Program-made: the position numbers and the translations under genes
Assembly (NCBI GenBank): GCA_020635795.1
Contig: JACJZD010000001.1
Span: forward strand, 1,559,001 to 1,623,000
Origin: Flavobacteriales bacterium
GTDB taxonomy: Bacteria; Bacteroidota; Bacteroidia; Flavobacteriales_E; Vicingaceae
Reading direction: 5' to 3'
DNA length: 64,000 nt
Part shown: in pieces, positions 8,606 to 18,625 of the stretch
Position numbering within the stretch: position 1 is the first letter of the stretch
How the letters are laid out: each line of letters starts with the position of its first letter
The notes under the pieces: model-generated
The model's database searches: none
The model's input: only the letters and a program-made list of their open reading frames with translations
What the model was told of the DNA's origin: nothing

Positions 8606-9877
8606 ATGTTACAAACAGCATTTATTAGAGAAAATACAGCCTTAGTTATTGAGCGTTTAAAAAAAAGAAACATCGACGCTACAGCAACGGTTAATCAAAT
8701 TATTGAGTTAGACGATAAGCGAAAAAAAACTCAACAAGAGTTAGATAACCTTTTAGCCGAAAGTAACCAAATAGCCAAACAAGTTGGCGACTTGTTTAAA
8801 AACGGCAAAACAGCTGAAGCGAATGTTTTAAAAGAAAGAACTGTTCAAATCAAAGAACAATCTGCTGGATTAAAAGAAGAACAAAATACCATAGCAATTG
8901 ACTTACAACAATTACTTTATACACTACCTAATTTACCTAACGAAATTGTTCCAAACGGTAAATCGGCAGAAGATAATGAAACTGTTTATACCAACAACGA
9001 AATACCAACTTTACACAAAGGTGCTTTACCACATTGGGAGCTAACCAAAAAATACGACATCATTGATTTTGAATTGGGAGTAAAAATTAGTGGTGCTGGG
9101 TTCCCTGTTTACAAAGGCAAAGGAGCTCAATTGCAACGTGCTTTAATTGCATTTTTTTTAGATGAAGCTATTGCAGCTGGATACCAAGAAATTATGCCCC
9201 CATTAATGGTTAATGAGGCTTCTGGTTATGGTACAGGTCAGCTACCAGACAAAGAAGGACAAATGTATTACATGCCTGCTGACGATTTGTACATGATACC
9301 AACAGCAGAAGTTCCTATCACCAACATTTACCGTGATGTAATTTTAAAAGAAAGTGATTTCCCCATAAAAAATGTAGGTTACACACCTTGTTTTAGACGT
9401 GAAGCGGGTTCTTACGGTAAAGATGTTCGTGGTTTAAACAGATTACATCAATTCGATAAAGTAGAAATTGTTCAAATTCAACACCCTGACAAATCTTACC
9501 AAACCTTAGACGATATGGTTGAACACGTAAAAGGTTTATTGAACAAACTAGAACTTCCTTACCGAATTTTGAGATTGTGTGGTGGTGATATGGGCTTTAC
9601 TTCTGCCCTAACGTACGATATGGAAGTGTTTTCTGCGGCTCAAGAAAAATGGTTGGAAGTAAGCTCTATTTCTAACTTTGAAACATTTCAGGCAAACCGT
9701 TTAAAATGTAGATACAAAGATGCCGATGGTAAAACACAATTGGTACACACCTTAAACGGAAGTGCTTTAGCTTTACCCCGTATTTTGGCATCTATTTTGG
9801 AAAACAACCAAACCGAAAAAGGAATAAAAATTCCTGCTTGCTTGGTACCTTATACCCGATTTGAATACATCAATTAG
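8606..9877 (+). CDS. serS: Seryl-tRNA synthetase
   Basis: Charges tRNA-Ser. The 423-residue class II synthetase has an N-terminal antiparallel coiled-coil arm (about 28-100, KKTQQELDNLLAES) and class II motifs in order: motif 2 CFRREAGSYGKD near 265-280 and motif 3 LNGSALALPRILASILEN near 385-402. Length is normal. It has its own promoter after the rpmA terminator; the next gene starts two bases after its stop, suggesting an operon with a lipoprotein and TPR gene. Confidence 0.99.
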   Translation: MLQTAFIRENTALVIERLKKRNIDATATVNQIIELDDKRKKTQQELDNLLAESNQIAKQVGDLFKNGKTAEANVLKERTVQIKEQSAGLKEEQNTIAIDLQQLLYTLPNLPNEIVPNGKSAEDNETVYTNNEIPTLHKGALPHWELTKKYDIIDFELGVKISGAGFPVYKGKGAQLQRALIAFFLDEAIAAGYQEIMPPLMVNEASGYGTGQLPDKEGQMYYMPADDLYMIPTAEVPITNIYRDVILKESDFPIKNVGYTPCFRREAGSYGKDVRGLNRLHQFDKVEIVQIQHPDKSYQTLDDMVEHVKGLLNKLELPYRILRLCGGDMGFTSALTYDMEVFSAAQEKWLEVSSISNFETFQANRLKCRYKDADGKTQLVHTLNGSALALPRILASILENNQTEKGIKIPACLVPYTRFEYIN

Positions 9878-9879
9878 TA

Positions 9880-10437
9880 ATGAATTTAAAAGCTCTCTTT
9901 ATACCACTTGTTTTGTCTCTTGTTTTTTCGTGTAAAAACAATAGAGAAGAAGAGGTTAAAAAAGTAGATGAGCTTATTGTATTATTAGAACACACCGAAA
10001 ACAAGTTTAATGAAATTGATTCTTTAGGCTTGTTTTCGGTTTATACCAAAATGATTACCGACTTAAAAGATGTACACTATTTTACAGATACTTTAGATAG
10101 TGAAACGTTTGATAAAATCACCAACGCCTATCATCACCTATCAACATTTACAGCAGCTACACAAAGTTTTCCTCTACTTAAATCAGAACTCATCCATTCT
10201 AAAAAACAACTCAACAACCTAAAACAAGACGTTGGTTTTGGACTGATTGAGACCGCAAAATTTTATGCCATATACAAAGAAGAACAAGGAATTTTACTTA
10301 ATTTAAACGAAGTTTTGGATTCAACCTTTGCTAAAATTAATTCAAAACTGATTGAAACCGAAAACAATTATCCAACAGTTGACTCCATAGTTTTACATTT
10401 TAAACAACTTAAAGAAACCAATTCCGTTAATCAATAA
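9880..10437 (+). CDS. Predicted lipoprotein of unknown function
   Basis: A 185-residue protein with a lipoprotein signal (LVLSLVFSC, Cys18), then a helical, charged body with no motif I recognise. It lies two bases after serS and two bases before the TPR gene, so the three are probably cotranscribed. Envelope localisation follows from the lipobox; function is unknown. Confidence 0.75.
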   Translation: MNLKALFIPLVLSLVFSCKNNREEEVKKVDELIVLLEHTENKFNEIDSLGLFSVYTKMITDLKDVHYFTDTLDSETFDKITNAYHHLSTFTAATQSFPLLKSELIHSKKQLNNLKQDVGFGLIETAKFYAIYKEEQGILLNLNEVLDSTFAKINSKLIETENNYPTVDSIVLHFKQLKETNSVNQ

Positions 10438-10439
10438 CC

Positions 10440-12308
10440 GTGAGAAACCTTTTACACATATTCTTGCTGTTTTTGATAATTGGATTATCACACCATGTTA
10501 GTTTTGCTCAAAACAATACCGACGAGGAATTGGCTAATGAATATTTTTACAACAAGGAGTATGAAAAAGCAACTGTTTATTACGAGAAGCTTTTCGATAA
10601 AACACGAAGCCAATATCACTACAATAAACTCCTTGATTGTTTTGTAGCTTTAGAAGAATTTAAAAATGCCGAGAAACTAATTAAACGACAACAAAAGCAA
10701 AACCCCTTAGAACTGAGCTATAATGTAGATTTGGCTTATGTTTACAAAGTTTCTGGCAAAGAAAGTGATGCAAAAAGTTTAAGCGAAAAAACCATCAAAC
10801 AATTAAGTCCTAACCAACAACAAGTTATCAATTTAGCTCAGGCTTTTTATTTTAGAAAAGAAACCGAATACGCTATTCAAACCTATTTACAAGGTCGAAA
10901 ATTGCTAAAAGACATCTTCCCATTCAATTTTGAATTGGCTCAACTGTACAATTCGATTGGACAAACTCAAAACATGGTTACTGAATATTTAGACATTTTA
11001 TTGGTTCAAGAATCATACATACAAAGCGTACAGAATGCTTTACAAAATAGCCTATACGACGATGATAAAGGAACTAAAAAAGACATCCTTAAAACTTCAT
11101 TAATTGAGTTTGTGCAAAAACACCCTGATAAACGGGTTTTTTCTGAAATGCTGATTTGGGTTTACATTCAAGAAGAAAATTATGCAGGAGCTTTTATTCA
11201 AGCAAAAGCAATGGACAAACGCTTTAAAGAATATGGCGACAGACTAATGGCTTTGGGTCAACTGGCTAGCGAGAACAAAGATTACGAAACCGCCATAAAA
11301 TGCTATCAGCATGTTATCGGAAAAGGAAATGAAAGCTATTATTATGTAAATGCCAAAATGGAATTGGTAAATGTGTATAAAAACAAAATAACGGCTACTA
11401 ACAATTATACTCAACTCGATTTAACTGAACTTGAACGTAGCTACCTTTCTACGATAAGTGAATTAGGCAAAACGGCTTCAACCTCTCCATTATTAAGAGG
11501 GTTAGCACAACTACAAACCTTTTATTTGCACCAACCCGAAAAAGCCATTGGTTTGTTAAATGAGGTTTTGCAAATGGCTGGAATTAGTGCTCACGAACAA
11601 GCACAAACAAAAATTGAATTGGCTGATGTGTATTTGTTTACCAATGAAATTTGGGACGCCTCTCTACTCTATTCGCAAGTTGAGAAAGCGTATAAATACG
11701 ACCAATTGGGTGAAACGGCTAAATTTAAAAATGCAAAAATTTCGTTTTACACGGGAGATTTTGCTTGGTCGAAAGCCCAACTCGATGTTTTAAAAGCTTC
11801 TACATCAAAACTCATCGCCAACGATGCCATGGAATTATCGCTTTTAATCACCGATGCCATTGGTATTGACACCAACGAAGCCCCTCTCCTACTTTTTGCA
11901 AAAGCAGATTTATTGAGTTATCAGAACAAAAACGATGAAGCACTCATTTTACTCGATTCACTTCAAAAAGAATTTTCGTACCATGGTTTAAATGATGATG
12001 TATTGTACAAAAGGTTTAAAATCAATTACAAAAACCATAAAATTGATGCTGCCATCGACAACCTCAATGAAATTATAAAAAAATACCCTAAAGAACTATT
12101 GGGCGACGATGCCATTTTTAACTTAGCTTTGATTTACGACAACGATAAAAACGATAAAGCCAAAGCTACTGAGTTGTATAAAAAATTGCTATTTGAATAC
12201 CAAGACAGTATTTATGGAGTTGATGCGCGTAAACGATACCGTGAATTAAACGGCGATTCTACTCCTTTTAAAACTACAAGTGACCCTTATCAGTTTGATG
12301 CGAATTAA
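10440..12308 (+). CDS. TPR-repeat exported protein
   Basis: 622 residues with a signal peptide (cleavage near SFAQ) and repeated helix pairs over almost the whole length; clear TPR-like units include NEYFYNKEYEKATVYYEKLF near residue 30 and NDDVLYKRFKINYKNHKIDAA near 515, with a final TPR at about 555-595. The start is GTG, two bases after the upstream stop; no ATG nearby gives the signal peptide. TPR proteins act as protein-protein scaffolds; the partner is not known. Similar periplasmic TPR proteins are common in Bacteroidota. Confidence 0.85.
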   Translation: MRNLLHIFLLFLIIGLSHHVSFAQNNTDEELANEYFYNKEYEKATVYYEKLFDKTRSQYHYNKLLDCFVALEEFKNAEKLIKRQQKQNPLELSYNVDLAYVYKVSGKESDAKSLSEKTIKQLSPNQQQVINLAQAFYFRKETEYAIQTYLQGRKLLKDIFPFNFELAQLYNSIGQTQNMVTEYLDILLVQESYIQSVQNALQNSLYDDDKGTKKDILKTSLIEFVQKHPDKRVFSEMLIWVYIQEENYAGAFIQAKAMDKRFKEYGDRLMALGQLASENKDYETAIKCYQHVIGKGNESYYYVNAKMELVNVYKNKITATNNYTQLDLTELERSYLSTISELGKTASTSPLLRGLAQLQTFYLHQPEKAIGLLNEVLQMAGISAHEQAQTKIELADVYLFTNEIWDASLLYSQVEKAYKYDQLGETAKFKNAKISFYTGDFAWSKAQLDVLKASTSKLIANDAMELSLLITDAIGIDTNEAPLLLFAKADLLSYQNKNDEALILLDSLQKEFSYHGLNDDVLYKRFKINYKNHKIDAAIDNLNEIIKKYPKELLGDDAIFNLALIYDNDKNDKAKATELYKKLLFEYQDSIYGVDARKRYRELNGDSTPFKTTSDPYQFDAN

Positions 12309-12312
12309 AATT

Positions 12313-12340
12313 GTAGAGACGAACAATTGTACGTCTCTAC
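12313..12340. repeat. Palindromic REP-like unit GTAGAGACG-N10-CGTCTCTAC
   Basis: Perfect 9-bp arms with a 10-nt loop just after the TPR gene stop. No T-run follows, so it is not a typical terminator. Palindromes with this GTAGAGACG arm are dispersed in other genomes to my recollection; only one copy is seen here. Confidence 0.55.
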
Positions 12341-12400
12341 GTTATTAAAAATAATCGTTAAAAAAACGACCAATTTATTTCCTCATTAGGATTTGATTGT

Positions 12401-12408
12401 TATTTTTG
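12401..12408 (+). promoter_or_regulatory. -7 element of the tRNA-Ser gene
   Basis: TATTTTTG fits TAnnTTTG and lies 16 bases before the mature tRNA 5' end, giving a very short 5' leader. Confidence 0.6.
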
Positions 12409-12424
12409 CTGTCCGTTAAAAAAT

Positions 12425-12514
12425 GGAAGGTTGGGTGAGTGGCTGAAACCAACAGTTTGCTAAACTGTCGAACGGGAAACTGTTCCGGGGGTTCGAATCC
12501 CCCACCTTCCGCCA
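12425..12514 (+). tRNA. tRNA-Ser (anticodon GCU)
   Basis: Class II cloverleaf: acceptor stem GGAAGGT/ACCTTCC, anticodon stem ACAGT/ACTGT with loop TTGCTAA (anticodon GCT at 12459-12461), long variable arm (CGGGAA...TTCCG), T stem GGGGG/CCCCC with loop TTCGAAT, discriminator G and encoded CCA. Reads AGC/AGU codons. Confidence 0.97.
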
Positions 12515-12518
12515 CTAA

Positions 12519-12552
12519 AGAAAAAGCCGCTATAAGCGGCTTTTTCTTTTTC
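12519..12552. terminator. Terminator after tRNA-Ser, bidirectional
   Basis: Perfect stem from AGAAAAAGCCGCT (12519-12531) with loop ATA, then a T-rich run. The A-run on the other side also makes it usable for the convergent DUF2141 operon end. Confidence 0.9.
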
Positions 12553-12999
12553 TTAAAAGTAGATGACTTTAATGGATATGTTTTTATTGGTTTCCAAGTC
12601 AAAACATGCTTTTGAAAAACAAGGTTTATTGCCTAAACCTATTTTATTAAAGTTAGAAAATCCAATACCTTCTGTTGGTAGCACCCAACCTTTTTCTATT
12701 TTACCGTTCATGTTCTCATCGTGTAAAATGTTTACGGCATATTTTCCAGCAGGTAATTGATGAAACGTAACCCTTGATGAACCATTTTCTATTTTATTCT
12801 TTAATATCTTGTAGTATTTTTTATAATCTTCATCTGGTATTGAACCATCTTTGTTATACAATGCAAATTGAACTACCCCTGTTGAATTTCTCAACTGGTT
12901 TACCTCAACTGTTAACGAATACGTTTTAGCTTGAAAAGTAAATGAAGTCAGTAAAAATCCGACATTAACTAATGCAAAAATTATCACTAATTTTTTCAT
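12553..12999 (-). CDS. DUF2141 domain secreted protein
   Basis: 148 residues with a signal peptide (about 1-24) and one DUF2141 domain (VEVNQLRNSTGVVQFALYN, LPAGKYAVNILHDENMNGKI, GIGFSN). The family is periplasmic or extracellular and of unknown function. It is the last gene of the efflux operon, starting with a four-base overlap with the RND gene, and ends at the shared terminator. Confidence 0.88.
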   Translation of the reverse strand: MKKLVIIFALVNVGFLLTSFTFQAKTYSLTVEVNQLRNSTGVVQFALYNKDGSIPDEDYKKYYKILKNKIENGSSRVTFHQLPAGKYAVNILHDENMNGKIEKGWVLPTEGIGFSNFNKIGLGNKPCFSKACFDLETNKNISIKVIYF

Positions 13000-15900
13000 C
13001 GATTCTTTCTCTTTGTTAATTTTTCTTTAACAGAATCAACCGCATAATACACCACTGGAACTAAATAAACGGTAAGAATTAAAGAGGATAATAATCCACC
13101 AATAATAACCCATGCTAAACCATTTTTCCATTCGGCTGCAGAACCTGTTGCCAAAGCAATGGGCAACATTCCTATAACCATAGAAAGCGTGGTCATTAAA
13201 ATTGGTCGTAACCGTTCTTTTCCAGCAATAATTAATGCTTCTTGGTAAGATTTTCCTTCTGTTTTAAGCTGATTGGTAAAATCCACAATTAAAATGGCAT
13301 TTTTGGTTACCAATCCCATTAACATAATCAACCCTAACAAAGCAAATAAGCTTAAATGGTTGAGTGATAAGTTTAAGGCTAAAAATGCTCCAATTACCGC
13401 AACAGGTATAGAAAACAATACCACAAAAGGATATACAAAACTATCGTACAACGCCACCATTATTAAATAAATCAGCAAAAAGGAAATCAATAAAACAGAA
13501 CCCAACGCTCCAAAGCTGTCGTTTTGTCTTTTAACATCGCTACCCCAAGTCATTTGCATTCCTTCAGGTAATGGATTTTCTTTAACGTAAGCAACTACTT
13601 CATCGGCAACCGTTCCAGATGGACGTCCTAAAGCATCGGCAGTTATGGTAATGGCTGGTTGTCGGTCTTTACGCTCCAACAGCGAAGGAGAATTACTTTT
13701 TTTAATTTGAGCAAACTGGCTCACGCTAATTGGCATTCCTTTCGGGTTTACAATCGTTAAATCTTCCACATCGTTATAACTTAATCGGTTAAAATCAGCC
13801 AACTGAATACGCACAGGGTATTCAATTCCTTGTTCGGTAAGTGTCGCATCCTCATTACCTGTAAAAGCAGTACGTAAACTCATGCCCACATAAGCTGTAT
13901 TTAAGCCCAAACGTTGCATTTTATCTTTATCAGGAATTACTTGATATTCAGGACTTCCAGCTTCTACCGAAAGTTTAACATTATCTGCTCCAGGTATTTT
14001 TTCTATTATTGTTTTTAATTGATTGGCGGTTGCGGTTACTTCTTCATTATTGCTTCCACTCAAGGTAATTTCTATTGGTGCCGAACGAGGAATTAACCCT
14101 AAAGCAGCTATAGAATATTTTATACCCGGAAATTTTTGTTGCAATTCAATTCTTAAGTGTTGCATGTAAGTTTCAGTAGCAATATTATCAATCTCTTTTT
14201 TATCTTTCAACTGAATGGTAAACTCGGTTTTGTAAGCAGAGCCCACACCCAAACTACCAATTCCAGTACTTGGTCCGCCCACATTACTAAACAAGGTTTT
14301 CACTTCTTTTTGCTGTAAAATATAGTCTTCTATATGTGTAGAAATGGTGTTGTTGTAGTCGATGGAAGTGCTTTTATCAAACTCTAATCCCATTAAAAAT
14401 TTACCTTGATCGCCCGTAGCAATTAACTCTTTACCGATAATGTTTTGTTTCATCATTATTCCTGTAAGTGCAAAAAGCAAGACAATAATTCCAGTAAAAA
14501 TTAGCTTATGATTTAACACCCACTCCAATTGTTTTCCATACCAATTGGTAAACTTTTCAAGCTGATGTTCAAACCACAATAAAAATTTATTAAAAAAATT
14601 GGTAGGCTGTAAATCTTCTTTTTTACCAATACGTGAAGACATCCAAGGCGTTAAAGTAAATCCTACCAATAAACTGGTTAATGTAGAAGTAATTACCACC
14701 ACCGAAAACTGTTTAAGCATGTCGGCAACAAAAACTTGCAAGAATAAAATAGGCACAAAAACCACTACATCAACTAAAGTGATGGACAAGGCTGAAAACC
14801 CGATTTCCATACGTCCGTCCATAGAAGCAGCACGTTTTTCTTTACCCATATCTAAATGCCGTTGAATGTTTTCAAGCACAACGGTAGCATCATCAACTAA
14901 AATCCCGACAATGAGCGACATGGCTAACAGCGTCATTAAATTGAGCGTGTAACCCAATATCCACATTACAGCAAAAGCAGTAACTAACGAGGTAGGAATA
15001 GCAACCAATACAATAATCGAATTTCTAAAACTCCTTAAAAACAAGAGCATTACCAACGACACCAAAATAACGGCTAAAATTAAATCGAACACTACCGAAT
15101 TAACTGCGGCAATGGTATTGTCTGTGCTATCATCAGCAATAATAAATTTCACATTGCTTGCTTGGTTACTTTGCTCAATTTTAGCAAATTGTTGCTTTAT
15201 TAATTTTGATACATCAACCGCATTGGCATCGCCTTGTTTTTTTAGCAGTAAACCAATACCCGTTTTACCATTATATCGACTTATCGAAGAGGTCTCAACA
15301 GTTTTATCTTCTACATCAGCAACATCTTTAACATAAATAGGACTGCCCATTACTGGCATCGCTATTTGTACATTTTTGATGTCGTTAAGCGTATTAAATT
15401 TTCCGGTTAACCGAACCGCATTACGTTCTTTGTCGGTTTGCACTTTTCCTGCAGGTAAATCTAACCCAGAGCGATTGATAGCTTCTACCACTTGCAGCAT
15501 AGAAACTTTGTACAATTTTAATTTGTCGGGGTTAATATTTACTTGAATTTCTCGCTCTTTACCGCCCAACAAGGTAATTTCTGCAACGCCTTTTAATTGT
15601 TGAATTTGTGGTAAAAAATCGTCTTTCATTTTTTGATAAAACTCGGTAGCAGGCATATCGCTTGTGGCACTAATCGACATGATGGGCAAATCGTTTGGCG
15701 ATACCTTGCTCATTTCTGGGCTCATTACATCTTGCGGTAAATCTTTACTGATGTTGTCGATGTAACGTTGAGCATCTTGCATGGTTTTATCCAAATCGGT
15801 ACCATATTTAAGGTTGGCGATAACTACCGATGCATTAGGAAGCGATTTAGTAACCAAATAATCTACTCCTTCTAAATTGGCTAAAGCATCTTCAATTTTT

Positions 15901-16094
15901 CGGCTCACCGATGTTTCTACCTCTTCGGGTTCAGCTCCAGGATAACCTGTTTTTATAACCACCACAGGCTGATTAAAATCGGGCATTAACTCGTAACTTA
16001 AATTGGTGAATCCAATATATCCCAATAAAATAAATACGCTAAACAGCACTATAATTAGTGATGGTCGTTTTATTGATATTTCTGTAATGTTCAT
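12996..16094 (-). CDS. RND efflux permease (AcrB/HAE-1 type)
   Basis: Inner-membrane proton-driven pump subunit, 1032 residues, normal for the family. N-terminal helix (IKRPSLIIVLFSVFILLGY), porter domains, helices at about 335-540 including the motif GILVDDATVVLENIQR (essential Asp pair in TM4), and a second half ending with helices and TKNAILIVDFTNQLK. It is encoded downstream of matching adaptor and TolC genes. An HAE-type drug/lipophile efflux role is more likely than metal efflux (CzcA) because the metal motif is not seen, but the substrate is unknown. Confidence 0.95.
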   Translation of the reverse strand: MNITEISIKRPSLIIVLFSVFILLGYIGFTNLSYELMPDFNQPVVVIKTGYPGAEPEEVETSVSRKIEDALANLEGVDYLVTKSLPNASVVIANLKYGTDLDKTMQDAQRYIDNISKDLPQDVMSPEMSKVSPNDLPIMSISATSDMPATEFYQKMKDDFLPQIQQLKGVAEITLLGGKEREIQVNINPDKLKLYKVSMLQVVEAINRSGLDLPAGKVQTDKERNAVRLTGKFNTLNDIKNVQIAMPVMGSPIYVKDVADVEDKTVETSSISRYNGKTGIGLLLKKQGDANAVDVSKLIKQQFAKIEQSNQASNVKFIIADDSTDNTIAAVNSVVFDLILAVILVSLVMLLFLRSFRNSIIVLVAIPTSLVTAFAVMWILGYTLNLMTLLAMSLIVGILVDDATVVLENIQRHLDMGKEKRAASMDGRMEIGFSALSITLVDVVVFVPILFLQVFVADMLKQFSVVVITSTLTSLLVGFTLTPWMSSRIGKKEDLQPTNFFNKFLLWFEHQLEKFTNWYGKQLEWVLNHKLIFTGIIVLLFALTGIMMKQNIIGKELIATGDQGKFLMGLEFDKSTSIDYNNTISTHIEDYILQQKEVKTLFSNVGGPSTGIGSLGVGSAYKTEFTIQLKDKKEIDNIATETYMQHLRIELQQKFPGIKYSIAALGLIPRSAPIEITLSGSNNEEVTATANQLKTIIEKIPGADNVKLSVEAGSPEYQVIPDKDKMQRLGLNTAYVGMSLRTAFTGNEDATLTEQGIEYPVRIQLADFNRLSYNDVEDLTIVNPKGMPISVSQFAQIKKSNSPSLLERKDRQPAITITADALGRPSGTVADEVVAYVKENPLPEGMQMTWGSDVKRQNDSFGALGSVLLISFLLIYLIMVALYDSFVYPFVVLFSIPVAVIGAFLALNLSLNHLSLFALLGLIMLMGLVTKNAILIVDFTNQLKTEGKSYQEALIIAGKERLRPILMTTLSMVIGMLPIALATGSAAEWKNGLAWVIIGGLLSSLILTVYLVPVVYYAVDSVKEKLTKRKNR

Positions 16095-16145
16095 TTTAAA
16101 ATGCTTTTAAAATTTATTTTATACTTCTCTATCCTTGAACAACAC

Positions 16146-16165
16146 TTCGACAAGCTCAGTGTGAC
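16146..16165. repeat. Half copy of the REP-like element
   Basis: The sequence TTCGACAAGCTCAGTGTGAC matches the right arm of the full element at 49780-49845. It lies in the 95-base gap between the RND and adaptor genes, the widest gap of this operon. Confidence 0.6.
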
Positions 16166-16189
16166 AAAGGATGACAACTCTATTATTCA

Positions 16190-17239
16190 TCAATTTACTT
16201 TGACATTTGCTCCATCAAACAAATTGATAAATCCTTTGCTAACCAGTACATCGCCTGCTTTTATGCCAGCGGTAACCAATACTTTATCTTGTATTTTTGT
16301 TTTAATGGTTATTTTTTTCAATTCCGCTTTGTTGTTTTTTACAACATAAACACTGGCATTTTCTTCACCACCTTGAATTAATGCAACAGGAATATACAAG
16401 CCTTCTTTAGTAATATTTTGTTGCAATTGAACTTTACCAAACATTCCCGATTTTAATTGGTTTTGGTTGGGATTGTTTACGATAAATTGTACTGGAAAAC
16501 TTCCAGCGGGATTAGCTTGGCTTCCAACTGCAATAATTTTTCCTTGTAAAATTTGTTCTTTGTTATTGTCAGGAACAATAGAATAAGTATTGTTTACTTT
16601 AAACAAGTTAATATCGTTTTCAGCAACAAAAATGGTAAAGCGTAATTGTTGAATTTCTGTAAGTTGCAGCAATGGTACACCTGGAGCAGCAAAAGCTCCC
16701 GTTTCAGTCATTTTCATAGTAACTACACCATCAAAAGGAGCTTTAATCGTGGATTTGGAAATTTGCTCCAACAACGTCGCACGTTGAATTTTTGCTGCTT
16801 GCAGTCCCAACGTAGCTTTTTCTAACTGAACGCCTTGTATAGCATCTGCTTCAGCTAAAATGGTATAACGATTTACATCATTTTCTAAGCCCTTAACCGT
16901 TACTTCAGCAGCTTGCAATTGAAGCTTAAGTAACGCATTATCTAACTGAATTAATGCTTGTCCTTTTTTTACTTCCGAACCTAAATCCACCAACATTTCG
17001 TTAATTTTCCCTTGAATATCAGCGGTAACTTTCACTTCTTTATTGGCTTCAAAAGTTCCTGCATAAGCAGTTTCGGTGGTTAATTCACTTGATTTAACCG
17101 TTATCGTTTCAATTTCAATAGGAGCTTCTTTATCGTAATGATAAATTCTATCTTCCGATTTGTTTTTATTGCTCGCTAATTTAAAAACGACTAAAGCAGT
17201 TATCATAATTCCTGCAATGATGTAGATGTATTTTTTCAT
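16190..17239 (-). CDS. RND efflux periplasmic adaptor (membrane fusion protein)
   Basis: 349 residues: N-terminal membrane anchor (MKKYIYIIAGIMITALVVF), lipoyl/barrel-sandwich halves (KVTADIQGKINEMLVDLGSEV and STIKAPFDGVV), a helical hairpin between (about 85-165), and beta-barrel and membrane-proximal domains to the end. It links the RND pump to TolC in the periplasm. Length and architecture are typical. It lies 21 bases after the TolC gene. Confidence 0.95.
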   Translation of the reverse strand: MKKYIYIIAGIMITALVVFKLASNKNKSEDRIYHYDKEAPIEIETITVKSSELTTETAYAGTFEANKEVKVTADIQGKINEMLVDLGSEVKKGQALIQLDNALLKLQLQAAEVTVKGLENDVNRYTILAEADAIQGVQLEKATLGLQAAKIQRATLLEQISKSTIKAPFDGVVTMKMTETGAFAAPGVPLLQLTEIQQLRFTIFVAENDINLFKVNNTYSIVPDNNKEQILQGKIIAVGSQANPAGSFPVQFIVNNPNQNQLKSGMFGKVQLQQNITKEGLYIPVALIQGGEENASVYVVKNNKAELKKITIKTKIQDKVLVTAGIKAGDVLVSKGFINLFDGANVKVN

Positions 17240-17260
17240 GAGTTTATATTCTTTCTGTTA

Positions 17261-18592
17261 TTATTGTTTTACTGAAAAATTTCCGGTCAATTTTTTTAAT
17301 TCTAAATCGGCTTTTAAATAGCCCACAATTGCCGAAAGGTATTGTTGTTGAATTTCTCTTAACGCATTATCTGCCATTAACACTTCGGTTAAATTTGCCG
17401 TACCTTGCTTTTGTTGTAAAATGGTTTTGCGGTAAATATCTTCAGCCAATTGGACTTGTTTAAGCGTATTGTCAACCGTTTGTTTAGAAATTATTTTTTC
17501 GCTTAACGCATTTTCTGTTTGCATAGCAGTTTGGTCGTTGAGCAAGGTTAGTTGCAAATCGGCATTGTCAATTTCAAATTTCTTTTGGTTAATTTTTCGT
17601 TGGGTAACCGTTCCATTAAAAAGTGGGTATTGCAACTTAATTCCTGCAAAACTGATGGGGTAAAAATTTAAAAAATCGTTAGGTTGTTTATCATAACCAA
17701 AACCAGTTGTACCGTACATTCCAAACAATGCTAAACTAGGTAATCGAGAGCGTTTTATCGATTTTAATTCATTGCTTAATAAACGAGATTTGGTTTGAGC
17801 CAATTGTAAATCAACGTTATTGGTTGAGATTTGGTCTGGTTTTGTTTCAAAAACGATGCTTTGATCTACTTCAATGTTGGTGGTTAAAGGAAGTCCAACC
17901 ATTATTTTTAAACCATTTAACACTTGTTGGTGTTTGTTTATTAATAAATCTCTTTGCGTTTGGAGTTGTTGCAGTTGCAAAGCAATTTTAGTAACATCCG
18001 TCTCTTTTGCCAACAGCTGACTTTTTAGTAAACTCATTGTTTTCAGTAAAGCATTATTGTTTTGAATGTTGCTGTCTAAAAATAAAATTTGATGTTGAAG
18101 AATTTGAGCATTGTAATACAAATTACTCACTTCAAAAAACACTTGTTCTTCAGTTTTTTTATACTGTAAACTGCTTAATTCTGTAGCGATTTTGGTCGTT
18201 GAAATGTTGCTATACAATTGTGCATTATACAACGGCACACTCAATTGCAAGTTTGCATTAATGTTGTGAGGAACGCCAAACTGAGCCTCTTTAAATTGTC
18301 CTTCTGGTGCTTGTGGATTAAACGTAGATAGGGGCATTAACTGATAAGGCAAATCTGTGAAATACTTGTATTCGCCATTAACTTCCAGTTTTGGAATCAA
18401 ATTCGCCTGAACTTCTTTTCGTTTTTGTTCGCTAATTTGCTGGTTATTTCTACTTATCTGTAAATTTTTATTATTTACTAAAGCAGTATCAATACATTGT
18501 TGTAAACTCCATGTTTGGGCGTTTAAAATGCTTGTGCTACTCAGAAAAACAAGTATTATGATTTTTTGTATGTGAGCGTTTACTAACTTCAT
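17261..18592 (-). CDS. TolC-family outer-membrane efflux channel
   Basis: 443 residues with a signal peptide (cleavage near LNAQ) and the two long coiled-coil repeats of outer membrane efflux proteins (WSLQQCIDTALVNNKNLQISR at the N-terminus; the second half starts near 260). It is the channel of the tripartite pump with the adaptor and RND genes that follow. Confidence 0.94.
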   Translation of the reverse strand: MKLVNAHIQKIIILVFLSSTSILNAQTWSLQQCIDTALVNNKNLQISRNNQQISEQKRKEVQANLIPKLEVNGEYKYFTDLPYQLMPLSTFNPQAPEGQFKEAQFGVPHNINANLQLSVPLYNAQLYSNISTTKIATELSSLQYKKTEEQVFFEVSNLYYNAQILQHQILFLDSNIQNNNALLKTMSLLKSQLLAKETDVTKIALQLQQLQTQRDLLINKHQQVLNGLKIMVGLPLTTNIEVDQSIVFETKPDQISTNNVDLQLAQTKSRLLSNELKSIKRSRLPSLALFGMYGTTGFGYDKQPNDFLNFYPISFAGIKLQYPLFNGTVTQRKINQKKFEIDNADLQLTLLNDQTAMQTENALSEKIISKQTVDNTLKQVQLAEDIYRKTILQQKQGTANLTEVLMADNALREIQQQYLSAIVGYLKADLELKKLTGNFSVKQ

Positions 18593-18625
18593 GGGGTAAA
18601 AAATTTTTATTGGTATTTACTTCAA

